DNA from: an uncultured Acetatifactor sp.
GTDB lineage: Bacteria > Bacillota > Clostridia > Lachnospirales > Lachnospiraceae
DNA length: 64,000 nt
Assembly (NCBI GenBank): GCA_910577235.1
Contig: CAJTMX010000001.1
Coordinates: 1 to 64,000, forward strand
Direction: 5' to 3'
Shown: positions 9,392 to 18,101 of the stretch, piece after piece
Position numbering within the stretch: position 1 is the first letter of the stretch
Layout: each line of letters opens with the position of its first letter
Made by a program: the position numbers and the translations under genes
The notes under the pieces: model-generated
What the model saw: only the letters and a program-made list of their open reading frames with translations
The model's database searches: none
Told to the model about the DNA's origin: nothing

Positions 9392-12300
9392 ATGTTTACA
9401 GATGATATAGAGAGAATACGCACACAAGCACATGATGCTAATGTTGCCAATAAGATAATTGATTCCTTAAAAGGACTACAACAAAGTTCTGATGAAAAAA
9501 GCCGCTGCAGATGGGTGTGGGAGCTTATTCAAAATGCAAAGGATGTCACAAATAGCAGTGGAGGTGTTGATATACGGATTAGTTTAGATAAACAATCGGG
9601 GAAATTACGATTTGCACACAATGGGAAACCATTTACAATGCAAAATATTGTTTTCCTGATAGAACAGGTTTCTACGAAAGACAGGGACGAAAAAGAAGGT
9701 ATAGAAAAGAGCACAGGTAAATTTGGTACAGGCTTTTTGACTACTCACTTGCTGTCGGATGTGGTTACCTTATCGGGCACTTTAGTAGATGGAGATAATC
9801 GGTTTAGAAAGTTTCAACTGGATATTGATCGCTCTGAAAAGACGAAAGAAGGAATTATCGACGGAAACAAAAAAAGCTTTGAGCAGTTACAGAAAAGTAT
9901 CGAAAGTGGGGAGGTGGTTTACAATTATAATGAGGACTTATTTAATACTTCGTTCACATATAGCATAGATCAAAAAGGGCTTGAGGTTGCAAAAGAGGGG
10001 CTAGATAATCTTTATGTTGCGCTACCATATGTTTTTGCGTTTGTCCCGGAAGTTAGATCGGTTTATATTGATGAATGTGCTTGGAAGTTTACAAGAGGAG
10101 AATTCCATGAGTCCTCAAATATTAAGGTTCAGAAAATCATTATAGAAGAAGGTTCAAAGAAAAGAAATACATACATTGCGACTGTACAAGGAGAAAATAT
10201 AACTATAGCAGTAGAAATCGAAAAAGATGGAAATCATGTTGCAATAAAGGAATTTGCAGATCAGTTACCAAGAATTTTTTGCGATTTTCCTTTGATTGGA
10301 ACGGAGGATTTTGCATTTCCAGTTGTTGTTAATAGTTTTCACTTTAATCCAACAGAACCAAGAAATGGAATTTTCCTAAAAGATGTAGAAGAGATAGAAA
10401 CTAATGACAATAAGAATCTTATGATAGAAGCAGTGCAGCTATACGGAGAGTTTTTGAAAAACATATCCTATAAGGGCTGGAAGAATATATATAATATTGT
10501 GAAGGTAAGAACTCAAAAAGAGAAAGTATGGCTCAGTACGGAATGGGTAGGGAAATACATTACAAATGAGTGCAAAAAAATAATAGAAAAAGTACCGGTC
10601 ATTGATAATGCAGTCGGAGAAAGAGTCGCGCTATTAGATGATTGGGAGGAAATAAATATTTGGATCATTCAAGATTCTGATGAAAAAATGCGTGCGGAGA
10701 TATGGAAACTTGTTTCACAATTAATGCCTAATATGGTGACGCAATACTCAGAAATCAATGAATGGTATTCTTCATTATGGAAAGATTGTAATAAATTCAC
10801 TTTGCGTAGTTTAATAGAGAATGTGCAAAAGTTTGCAAGTATGAATGTGTTGAAAGAGAATTTACATATTAATGGAGAAGAATGGTTAAATCAATTGTAC
10901 ACTTTAATTGCGAAAACAAGGGGAGCGATTGATTATATTAAGAATAGCCAAATTCGCATTTTCCCTAATCAAAATGGCGATTTTTGCTCATTGAATGAGT
11001 TGTCAGTTGATGTAGGAGTTGATGAAGTATATAAGGATATTTTAAATTTTGTGCAGAGTGATTGTAGGAATATACTATTAAGTAAAGAAATTGTTGCGCA
11101 GGACTGGATGGATGTTCCGAGGTATTCCATACAAGATATTTTTACTGATATATTAAAGGGGATATCTATACATCCTGAGAAAAAAGAGGATGTATATAGG
11201 CGAGCGGTAGTACTGTGTACAAAAGGGGAAACAGAAACTTGCCTAGAAGAAAAAAGAAGAGATATTCTGGAATTTGCGGCTACTATTTTCCCTGGGCAAT
11301 TATCGAATGATGTGGAGGTTTCTGCTGTTTCAGAGGAACTGCTTGAAGACTCAATAAAATTTATATGTGTACAAATGGCAGATGAAGTTAGTCAATGTGG
11401 AAAGTTACAAAGACTAGAACTATCATTTGATTTTGGTGCGGAAACTGTCAAGAATTGGATTGCCAGATTTGTTGATTACGTTATCAAATCAGAATATGAC
11501 TTTTTATTAGATAGAAAAATAAAAACAATCTTACCAAATCAAAACGGTGAGTTTAGAGCAAAAGAAGAGCTGTTTCTAGACAGTGGGGATATGGATGAAA
11601 TATTAAAAGATATTTCAGAGGCTGCTGGGTATGATGTGAGGAGTGAAATTTTATTAGCAGATGTGCTCTTGACCTTGCCAGATAATCGCACTAAAGGCAT
11701 TGGAGATATTGCGCCATATATTGTTTCGTACATAAAAAATAATCAGGGAATAGCAAAAACTCAAGATAATAAAGTAATTGATACATTTAAACAATTTTAT
11801 CATTGGGTAAAGGACAATTCAGAAAGTGCAAGAAAACATTTTAAGGAAATCTGTGAAAACATACATTGGCTTTACAATGATGAGGAAATAGCGGAGAATA
11901 TGAAAAAGGCTGAGCAGATTAATGCAGTATTGGAACGATGCCATATTAGTGATATAAGTGTCTTGGAAAATGCTTATCTGAAAATGACTAACAGTGTGGG
12001 AAATGTGGGTAGTATGTGTGATTATTCTGAGGAAAAAGATGAGGATTTATTGATCCAATATGGTATTGCCACACAAGAGCAATATGAGAAAGCTGTGGAT
12101 ATGAATGTCTTCAAAAATGATTTTTTATATACATCAAGCCATGACATCGAAAAATTTAATTTTGCAAACCGTATTTTAGAACGAGCTAAAAATCGCATTA
12201 TAGACTTTTTGGGAAAGAAACCAGAATATGATGTATCTAACTTGATTGAAGTTGATAAAACGGTATTTATCATTGAAAAGAATAAAGAACAAATTTACTT

Positions 12301-12484
12301 GATAGCACGTCCTTCGGATTACAATTATGTAGCCATATATTATGATACAGAGAGAAACGTGCTTGATTATAACAAGGATTGGGAACTATGGGTCGAAGAT
12401 GGAGTGAAAGCACCAGAGAAAATAACTTTTGGCAAAATGTTGAAACTTACGGGTATTAATAAGATACCTTTAAAGCAGGTGTAA
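9392..12484 (+). CDS. Large sacsin/Hsp90-like (GHKL) ATPase
   Basis: A 1030-residue protein with an N-terminal GHKL ATPase fold: N-box WELIQNAKD (residues 43-51), a G1-like segment FAHNGKPF (74-81) and G2 TGKFGTGF (109-116, after a K-rich lid). This arrangement is typical of sacsin N-terminal-like HATPases found in bacterial defence loci. The middle 700 residues show no motif I can name, apart from two similar segments with I(R/L)PNQNG(D/E)F, suggesting an internal repeat. The C-terminal 90 residues form a compact region ending near ITFGKMLKLTGI. Translation ends 2 nt before the next gene, so the two are coupled. Probable role: ATP-driven sensor or gate of the associated nucleases (inference). 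Confidence 0.8.
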   Translation: MFTDDIERIRTQAHDANVANKIIDSLKGLQQSSDEKSRCRWVWELIQNAKDVTNSSGGVDIRISLDKQSGKLRFAHNGKPFTMQNIVFLIEQVSTKDRDEKEGIEKSTGKFGTGFLTTHLLSDVVTLSGTLVDGDNRFRKFQLDIDRSEKTKEGIIDGNKKSFEQLQKSIESGEVVYNYNEDLFNTSFTYSIDQKGLEVAKEGLDNLYVALPYVFAFVPEVRSVYIDECAWKFTRGEFHESSNIKVQKIIIEEGSKKRNTYIATVQGENITIAVEIEKDGNHVAIKEFADQLPRIFCDFPLIGTEDFAFPVVVNSFHFNPTEPRNGIFLKDVEEIETNDNKNLMIEAVQLYGEFLKNISYKGWKNIYNIVKVRTQKEKVWLSTEWVGKYITNECKKIIEKVPVIDNAVGERVALLDDWEEINIWIIQDSDEKMRAEIWKLVSQLMPNMVTQYSEINEWYSSLWKDCNKFTLRSLIENVQKFASMNVLKENLHINGEEWLNQLYTLIAKTRGAIDYIKNSQIRIFPNQNGDFCSLNELSVDVGVDEVYKDILNFVQSDCRNILLSKEIVAQDWMDVPRYSIQDIFTDILKGISIHPEKKEDVYRRAVVLCTKGETETCLEEKRRDILEFAATIFPGQLSNDVEVSAVSEELLEDSIKFICVQMADEVSQCGKLQRLELSFDFGAETVKNWIARFVDYVIKSEYDFLLDRKIKTILPNQNGEFRAKEELFLDSGDMDEILKDISEAAGYDVRSEILLADVLLTLPDNRTKGIGDIAPYIVSYIKNNQGIAKTQDNKVIDTFKQFYHWVKDNSESARKHFKEICENIHWLYNDEEIAENMKKAEQINAVLERCHISDISVLENAYLKMTNSVGNVGSMCDYSEEKDEDLLIQYGIATQEQYEKAVDMNVFKNDFLYTSSHDIEKFNFANRILERAKNRIIDFLGKKPEYDVSNLIEVDKTVFIIEKNKEQIYLIARPSDYNYVAIYYDTERNVLDYNKDWELWVEDGVKAPEKITFGKMLKLTGINKIPLKQV

Positions 12485-12486
12485 AG

Positions 12487-13389
12487 ATGGTCAATGTAAA
12501 TGAGGCATTTGAAAAATTATCTAATGGTGATGATGATGTAATTTGCCGGGAATATGAACTACGTCCCCAAGCGATTGCGAGTTTGATTGAAGAAGTAGCT
12601 AAAAAAACAAAACATCATGGTTATATTATTATTGGTGTAAGCAAAACGGATGAGGGCTATAACATTAATGGAATTAGTGTGAGGATAGATGTAGAGAACC
12701 TTGTAAATATGGCAATGCAGCAAATTATTCCTCAAATTAAAGCTGAATATTTGGTTCAAATTTCTTCAAATAAAAAGATTTGCGTTATATGTGTTGAAAA
12801 GTTTATGGGTATTCAAAAGATGTGCATTGATTCTTTATGGGATGTAGATAAAGAAACAGTGTTTAGAGATGTGTTTAATGCTTGTATTAAATTGCAGAAA
12901 AATATTACTTTTAGCAATGTATCTGAAGATCAGAGGAACGATTTTATTAGAGATATTTTAGAAACAGCAGGGTATCAGGTGAAAGATCAGACACGGCAAG
13001 GAAAGTCGGCATCAGGAAAGGCCTCTGGTGAAATAGATATTTTACTTCATGATAAGGGAAAACCTATATCAGTTGTTGAGGCATTGAATTTAAATGGATT
13101 GGAAACAGCATATTTGGATGAACATATTGACAAAGTGTATAAATATGATACATCCGGAAACGCATTTAACTTTTTGGTTTCATATGTTAAAGTAAAAAAT
13201 TTTGGAGAATTTTGGGAGAAGTATGTAGAACATATAAAAAAGTATAAATATCCTTATGAAATTATAGAAACAAGAGAAAATGATTCAAAAGAATATCAAT
13301 ACACAGACATTAGGCATATTAACACAATACATAATAGAAATGGGAGGGAAACAACCCTGTGTCATATTTGCGTTAAAATTGTAGAATAA
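12487..13389 (+). CDS. AlbA_2/Schlafen-like protein with C-terminal nuclease-like domain
   Basis: A 300-residue protein, third gene of the cargo, starting 2 nt after the ATPase stop. Residues 18-63 (CREYELRPQ, then HHGYIIIGVSKTDEGYNINGI) fit the AlbA_2/Schlafen-like nucleic-acid binding fold. Residues 150-235 resemble a PD-(D/E)xK nuclease core: G181-E-I-D184, then VVEALNL (197-203). The usual E-x-K is replaced by E-A-L, so this domain may be inactive, or may take its lysine from another position. The gene is strongly AT-rich like its two partners. The assignment rests on motif recognition only. Confidence 0.65.
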   Translation: MVNVNEAFEKLSNGDDDVICREYELRPQAIASLIEEVAKKTKHHGYIIIGVSKTDEGYNINGISVRIDVENLVNMAMQQIIPQIKAEYLVQISSNKKICVICVEKFMGIQKMCIDSLWDVDKETVFRDVFNACIKLQKNITFSNVSEDQRNDFIRDILETAGYQVKDQTRQGKSASGKASGEIDILLHDKGKPISVVEALNLNGLETAYLDEHIDKVYKYDTSGNAFNFLVSYVKVKNFGEFWEKYVEHIKKYKYPYEIIETRENDSKEYQYTDIRHINTIHNRNGRETTLCHICVKIVE

Positions 13390-13500
13390 TATATGTACAT
13401 TAAAAATATATAGAGTAAGAAGATAAACAAATATCCGTTTGTCAACCCCAAAATCAAAAAAAGTTAAAAAACTTTTGGTCCTTACTTGACATCAGCAGAC
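13390..13500. other. Probable right end (att junction) of the integrative element
   Basis: An AT-rich stretch follows the last cargo gene. It contains a short inverted repeat (AAAAGTT/AACTTTT, around 13458-13475), then the sequence changes within a few bases to GC-rich coding sequence of a truncated polysaccharide deacetylase. Serine recombinase att sites often carry imperfect inverted repeats around a 2-bp core. The exact crossover cannot be fixed without the left end. Confidence 0.6.
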
Positions 13501-14028
13501 GACGGCCCCCACCCCAGATACACGGAGCAGCTGTTGGACGGTCTGAAAGAACGGGGAGTGCATGCTACTTTTTTTGTTACCGGGGAGCATGCACAGCTGC
13601 ATCCCGATATCATCAGACGCATGCAGGAAGAGGGACATCTGATCGGCAATCATACCTACAGCCATATCCAGCTGAGAAAGGGAAACCGGGAAGTCTTCAA
13701 GGAAGAACTTATCAAGACCAACGATATATTGAAGGAGATCACCGGGCAGGAGGTGATATACGTCCGCCCTCCCTACGGTTCCTGGGATAAGAGCTTTGAG
13801 AGCGAGTTGAATATGTTTCCTGTGCTTTGGACGGTAGACCCGCTGGACTGGTGCTCCAGCAACGCGGACTGTATCGCGAGGAAGATCGTAAGCAAGACGG
13901 GAGAAAATGATATCATCCTTATGCATGATTATTACGACAGTTCCGTAAAGGCGGCGCTACAGGCTGTGGATGAGCTGATGGAGGAGGGCTATACTTTTGT
14001 GACGGTGGAGGAAATATTGTTTGACTAA
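13486..14028 (+). pseudogene. Polysaccharide deacetylase (NodB/PdaA type), 5' part removed by the element
   Basis: About 175 residues of a carbohydrate esterase family 4 deacetylase. The catalytic/metal motifs are present: DDGPHP (the Asp-Asp pair), NHTYSH (the HxxxH zinc site), RPPYGSWD, DPLDW and ILMHD. The frame opens directly at the first motif; the signal or membrane segment and the start codon with ribosome site are missing. At the junction the usual TFDDGP reads TSADDGP, as expected if foreign DNA joins here. The missing 5' part should lie beyond the left end of the window next to the other att site. Excision would restore the gene. Confidence 0.8.
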
Positions 14029-14044
14029 AAATATACATATCAGG

Positions 14045-14073
14045 TTGTAAACGAAGAGATCTTACCGTATAAT
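14045..14073 (+). promoter_or_regulatory. Promoter of the nucleotidyltransferase gene
   Basis: TTGTAA (14045-14050), 17-nt spacer, TATAAT (14068-14073), 46 nt upstream of the ATG, with AAGGAGG just before the start codon. Confidence 0.75.
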
Positions 14074-14119
14074 CAGGATGAATCGCAAATCGTACCAGTG
14101 ACCAAGGAGGAGATGGATC

Positions 14120-14896
14120 ATGCTCTATCAGGACCTTTTAGATAATATCGCAGCCCATTGTAAAGAGATATTCGGCTCGGAACTTGTCGGAGTATATCTG
14201 CACGGTTCCATGGCAATGGGATGCTTTAATCCCGATAAAAGCGATATCGATCTTATCATTGTGATCGAAGGAGATATTTCTGACCGGCAGAAGATGAGTT
14301 TTATGGAGGGCATCGTGAAATTGAATGAAAAAGCCCCCGCAAAGGGCTTGGAGCTCAGCGTTGTAAAGAGAAAATATTGCAGTCCCTTTCGATATCCGAC
14401 TCCTTTCGAGTTACATTTTTCCCCTGTGCATTTACAATGGTTTCTGGATTCTCCGCAAAATTATATAGAAAATATGAAGGGTGAAGATAAGGATTTGGCG
14501 GCGCATTTTACGATAATTCATAAATGCGGCATCGTTTTGTACGGAGAGCCGGTTGACGATGTATTTGGCCCTGTTCCCCGTGACAATTATATTGACAGTA
14601 TCTTTGCGGATATTGAAAACGCGGAGCAGGATATCCCGGAAGATCCGGTATATTATATCTTGAATCTGTGCCGGGTATTGGCTTTCTTGAAAGGTGGAAT
14701 CTGCGTATCAAAGGAGGAAGGCGGAAAATGGGGCATAAAGAATCTGCCTGCCGAGTACCGGACTGTTATTTCAGACGCAATGGAGAGCTACGCCACGTAC
14801 CGGCAAATGGATACAGACGAGAAAACGGCGCGCCGGTTCGCACGGGACATGATATCTTTGGCGAGACAGGAAGCATCCATAGATCGTTATTGTTAG
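14120..14896 (+). CDS. AadA-like nucleotidyltransferase (DUF4111 type)
   Basis: A 258-residue protein. The nucleotidyltransferase core is LHGSMAMGCFNPDKSDIDL (near residues 27-45), with the GS and DxD residues that bind nucleotide and metal. The C-terminal helical part (YYILNLCRVLAFLKGG, KEEGGKWGIKNLP) fits the DUF4111 region of aminoglycoside 3''/9-adenylyltransferases. It transfers a nucleotide to a small molecule. Aminoglycoside modification is possible, but many chromosomal members have no proven drug substrate. Own promoter; AAGGAGG 8 nt before ATG. Confidence 0.8.
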   Translation: MLYQDLLDNIAAHCKEIFGSELVGVYLHGSMAMGCFNPDKSDIDLIIVIEGDISDRQKMSFMEGIVKLNEKAPAKGLELSVVKRKYCSPFRYPTPFELHFSPVHLQWFLDSPQNYIENMKGEDKDLAAHFTIIHKCGIVLYGEPVDDVFGPVPRDNYIDSIFADIENAEQDIPEDPVYYILNLCRVLAFLKGGICVSKEEGGKWGIKNLPAEYRTVISDAMESYATYRQMDTDEKTARRFARDMISLARQEASIDRYC

Positions 14897-15044
14897 AACA
14901 TTCTCAGACAAGGTCGGAGAATGTCAATGCGGGCACACAGTTTCAAATTGGATGGTATAAAAAGAACAGAGGGGAAAAAGCACCTTTCCTTGCGCGGTAC
15001 ATTGGGTTATAATAGGAGTACAAAGAGGAGGTACGGAGGGCGAT

Positions 15045-15632
15045 ATGAAGAAAAATGACTTTTGGCTGAAATCCGATATGATAACGATCACACCATCAAA
15101 TGAGGAAGACCTGTGGGAGTCCGATTGGATCATTGCCCTTAAGAAGGGAGAGAAAGAACAGATCGGAACGGCGTCCTTTGCCGGAGAGAAACTTCTTGGA
15201 GCTGTTCCTCTGAAGGTGGAACTCTCACAGATATACAGAAACCGTGGTCTGGGTACGGAAGTGATAAAAATGATGGTAAACTGGGCATTTTTGCACAGAA
15301 ATATATATGAAGTCATATCCTGGGTGGAGCACGAGAATGACAAGGGCGTGAATGCGCTCCGGAAGGCAGGATTTGTTTTTCGCGGCAAAGAGGGGAATAC
15401 AGAGACTTACTCCATTATCAAGGCGAAAACGGTATGGACAGGCGTCTATGTTGTCGTGGGGATCATAGTGGGAATGATTCTGGGAATCGTTTTAAACAAT
15501 GTGTGGCTGGGCTTTGCCGTGGGGCTGGTGTCCTGCCTGTGTTTGGGTGCGGTCATGGATTCCAATGCTCTTAAATACAGGGAGAGCGTTACCGGAAAAA
15601 GCGGACAGTATGGAAAGCATTCTAAAAAATAG
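15045..15632 (+). CDS. GNAT acetyltransferase with C-terminal membrane hairpin
   Basis: A 195-residue protein. Residues 1-125 form a GNAT domain with the acetyl-CoA motif IYRNRGLGTEVIKMM and the end motif ALRKAGFVFRGK. Two hydrophobic helices follow at about 130-152 and 154-168, then a basic tail, so the enzyme is probably anchored on the inner face of the membrane. A GNAT fused to a membrane hairpin is uncommon; the substrate cannot be told. GGAGG-like sequence lies before ATG. Confidence 0.75.
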   Translation: MKKNDFWLKSDMITITPSNEEDLWESDWIIALKKGEKEQIGTASFAGEKLLGAVPLKVELSQIYRNRGLGTEVIKMMVNWAFLHRNIYEVISWVEHENDKGVNALRKAGFVFRGKEGNTETYSIIKAKTVWTGVYVVVGIIVGMILGIVLNNVWLGFAVGLVSCLCLGAVMDSNALKYRESVTGKSGQYGKHSKK

Positions 15633-15681
15633 TGTGTTTATGGCGTGTGGGTCACTGGAAAGGTTGCCTTGAAAAAGAATC

Positions 15682-15710
15682 TTTAAAAAAGTAAAGACAT
15701 GTGCTATAAT
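15682..15710 (+). promoter_or_regulatory. Extended -10 promoter upstream of the esterase gene
   Basis: TTTAAA (15682-15687), 17-nt spacer and TATAAT (15705-15710) preceded by TG, an extended -10 arrangement. It lies about 50 nt upstream of the esterase start. Confidence 0.65.
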
Positions 15711-15758
15711 AAGTGAAAGAGTAATATACCTTTTTTATGAAAATACAGGGGGCGCGGA

Positions 15759-16829
15759 TTGAAATATATTCATACAGATGAGCAACATGTGAAACAGATG
15801 GGGAGGTGCCACCAGATTGGTGATACTCTGTGGCTGACCATGTCGGGCAGCGGGATCGGTCTGCGTTTTACCGGCAGATATCTGGAGATTCCCATAAGGG
15901 GTGGCTATGTGACAGAGCATGGGGAACCGGACGGCAATTATGCCAGAGTAGCGGTATATGTGGATGGCGTTCGGGTAGCGGACGAACTGATCGACAGTCC
16001 CCGGAAAAGGCTGATTGCAGTGGACCGGGAGGAGCCGGCGGCGCTGGAAGTGCAGCTGATCAAACTGTCGGAGAGCGCCATGTCTGTGATCGGTATTGAG
16101 CCGCTGGTGGTGGGAGATGAAGACGAGGCAGTTCCGCTGCCATGTAAAGAACATCTGGTGGAGTTTATAGGGGACTCCATCACCTGTGGATACGGCGTGG
16201 ACGATGAAGTACTGGACCATAATTTTTCCACGGCTACGGAGGATGCCACCAGAGCTTACGCCTTTCACACGGCGAGACTGCTGGATGTGGATTATACCTT
16301 ATTTTCGGCCAGCGGCTTTGGCATTATCTCCGGTTACACGGACAATCCGGCCAGACGGCTGGCAGAACAGTGTATTCCCGACTATTATCACAGCGTGGGA
16401 TTCAGCAGGGACCGCTTTTCGGACGGTTTAAATCCCACGGAGACAGAGTGGGATTTTTCCCGGCTACAGCCGGATGCGGTGGTGATCAATCTGGGGACCA
16501 ACGATGACAGCTTTTGTCAGGATACGGAGGAGAAACAGCGGGAATATATGGAGGCCTATGAGCGTTTTCTGGGGGATGTAAGGCAGTGTAATCCCCAGGC
16601 GGAACTGTTCTGTGTGCTGGGCATCATGGGACAGAGGCTTTGCCCGTGGATGGAGCGGGCCTGTGAGAACTATCGGCGGCATACCGGCGACCTGCGGGTA
16701 CATAGCCTGCGGCTGCCGGAGCAGGACGGAACTATAGGATATGTTGTAAACTATCATCCGCTGGAGCGGTTTCATCTGGCGGCGGCAGAGGCGCTTGCGC
16801 CCTATATGAAAAATATCATGAATTGGTAA
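15759..16829 (+). CDS. SGNH hydrolase, carbohydrate esterase family 2 type
   Basis: A 356-residue esterase. The first 120 residues are a beta-rich domain, followed by an SGNH hydrolase domain with GDSITCGYG (block I, catalytic Ser), NLGTND (block III) and YHPLERFH (block V, catalytic His). This two-domain order matches CE2 enzymes, which remove acetyl groups from plant polysaccharides. There is no signal peptide, so it probably works on imported oligosaccharides in the cytoplasm. The apparent start is TTG at 15759 with AGGGGG upstream. The EAL-HDOD gene follows 17 nt downstream. Confidence 0.82.
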   Translation: MKYIHTDEQHVKQMGRCHQIGDTLWLTMSGSGIGLRFTGRYLEIPIRGGYVTEHGEPDGNYARVAVYVDGVRVADELIDSPRKRLIAVDREEPAALEVQLIKLSESAMSVIGIEPLVVGDEDEAVPLPCKEHLVEFIGDSITCGYGVDDEVLDHNFSTATEDATRAYAFHTARLLDVDYTLFSASGFGIISGYTDNPARRLAEQCIPDYYHSVGFSRDRFSDGLNPTETEWDFSRLQPDAVVINLGTNDDSFCQDTEEKQREYMEAYERFLGDVRQCNPQAELFCVLGIMGQRLCPWMERACENYRRHTGDLRVHSLRLPEQDGTIGYVVNYHPLERFHLAAAEALAPYMKNIMNW

Positions 16830-16846
16830 GTACGGAGGGAAAAAAC

Positions 16847-18073
16847 ATGCTGGTTACACTAATTCCACTTTTTGACGATAATCTGAACATCGGGGCTTAC
16901 TCCCTGTTTGTACAGAAACAGAATGTTTTTCTGAATCCCAGTCTGTTGGGGACGGGACGCTTTGACGGGGCCGCCAGAGTGGAGGGACTGGAAGTGATTC
17001 AGAGTATGGGAATCGAAAGCCTTTCCTCAGACAGAGATGTATTTGTGTCAGTGAGCAATATGTCTGTCTTCTCTGAATTGTCGGAACAGTGCGATGCCCC
17101 GCACGAACGCCTGGTGCTGCTGATGGACCCTTCCGTGAAACCGGAGCCCATGTATATCGAAAGGCTGGCCAGTCTAAAGCAGCAGGGCTACAAGCTTGCC
17201 ATGCGTAAACTGCAGGTGGCGGAGTTTGAGGCTTACCGGGAGATATTAAAGCTGGTGGACTATGTATTTCTCAATCACAAGAAGATTGACATCAATAAAG
17301 CTAAGATCTATTTTACCAAGCTGTATCCCCATATCAAGCTGTGCGCTGTGGGCGTGGACAATCAGGAAGAATTTGCCTCCCTCAAGGAGTCTGGCGGCTA
17401 TCAGCTGTATGAGGGCGATTTCTACCGGATACCCGTGAACAGGGATGAACATGAAGTCGCGCCTCTGAAGGTGAACTACATAGAATTGTTAAATATTGTG
17501 AATAACAACAATTTTGAGCTGACCAAGGCGGCGGATATCATCGGCAGGGATACGGCGCTCACCATATCGCTGCTTAGAATGGTAAACCGCATGGCGATCA
17601 ACTCGGAGATCACTTCCATCCGCCATGCCGCCGCCATGCTGGGACAGAAGGAGTTGAAGAAATGGATCACCACAGCCGTGGTGGGAGAACTCTGCGCGGA
17701 TAAGCCCAACGAGATCACCCGCCTGTCCTTGCTGCGGGCAAGATTCGCAGAGAATCTGGCGGGCGTATTCGGCATGGCCGGACAGGCATCCGAGCTGTTC
17801 CTGATGGGGCTGTTCTCCGTGCTGGATGTGATTCTGGATAAGCCCATGGAAGAGGCTTTGTCCATGGTGCATGTCAGCAAACAGATCAGAGATGTGCTGG
17901 TGGAGGGGAAGGGTGAGCTGTCCAGGCCCTATCAGTTCATTCTCCAGTATGAGATCGCAAACTGGCAGGAGGTATCCCGCCAGATGATCCTGGAGGACAT
18001 TGATATGACCACCCTGTACGATGCCTATATCCAGACGCTGGTTTGGTACCGCAAATTGACCCTTGGCAGATAA
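16847..18073 (+). CDS. EAL-HDOD signalling protein (YuxH-like), EAL degenerate
   Basis: A 408-residue protein. The N-terminal 200 residues follow the EAL fold of YuxH-type proteins but lack the E-A-L signature and catalytic acidic residues, so c-di-GMP hydrolysis is unlikely. Residues 205-400 are an HDOD domain (NNNFELTKAADIIGRD, LLRMVN, IRHAAAMLG), usually a protein-interaction module in signalling. GGAGGG (16834-16839) fixes the ATG at 16847. The stop lies just before rarA, so the two genes are likely co-transcribed. Confidence 0.8.
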   Translation: MLVTLIPLFDDNLNIGAYSLFVQKQNVFLNPSLLGTGRFDGAARVEGLEVIQSMGIESLSSDRDVFVSVSNMSVFSELSEQCDAPHERLVLLMDPSVKPEPMYIERLASLKQQGYKLAMRKLQVAEFEAYREILKLVDYVFLNHKKIDINKAKIYFTKLYPHIKLCAVGVDNQEEFASLKESGGYQLYEGDFYRIPVNRDEHEVAPLKVNYIELLNIVNNNNFELTKAADIIGRDTALTISLLRMVNRMAINSEITSIRHAAAMLGQKELKKWITTAVVGELCADKPNEITRLSLLRARFAENLAGVFGMAGQASELFLMGLFSVLDVILDKPMEEALSMVHVSKQIRDVLVEGKGELSRPYQFILQYEIANWQEVSRQMILEDIDMTTLYDAYIQTLVWYRKLTLGR

Positions 18074-18101
18074 GAGAGGCATGCATATCGCGGAGAAAAC
18101 T

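Noticed and set aside
14897..14924. Terminator after the nucleotidyltransferase gene
   Set aside because: A good 8-bp stem (ACATTCTC/GAGAATGT) exists, but no T-run follows.
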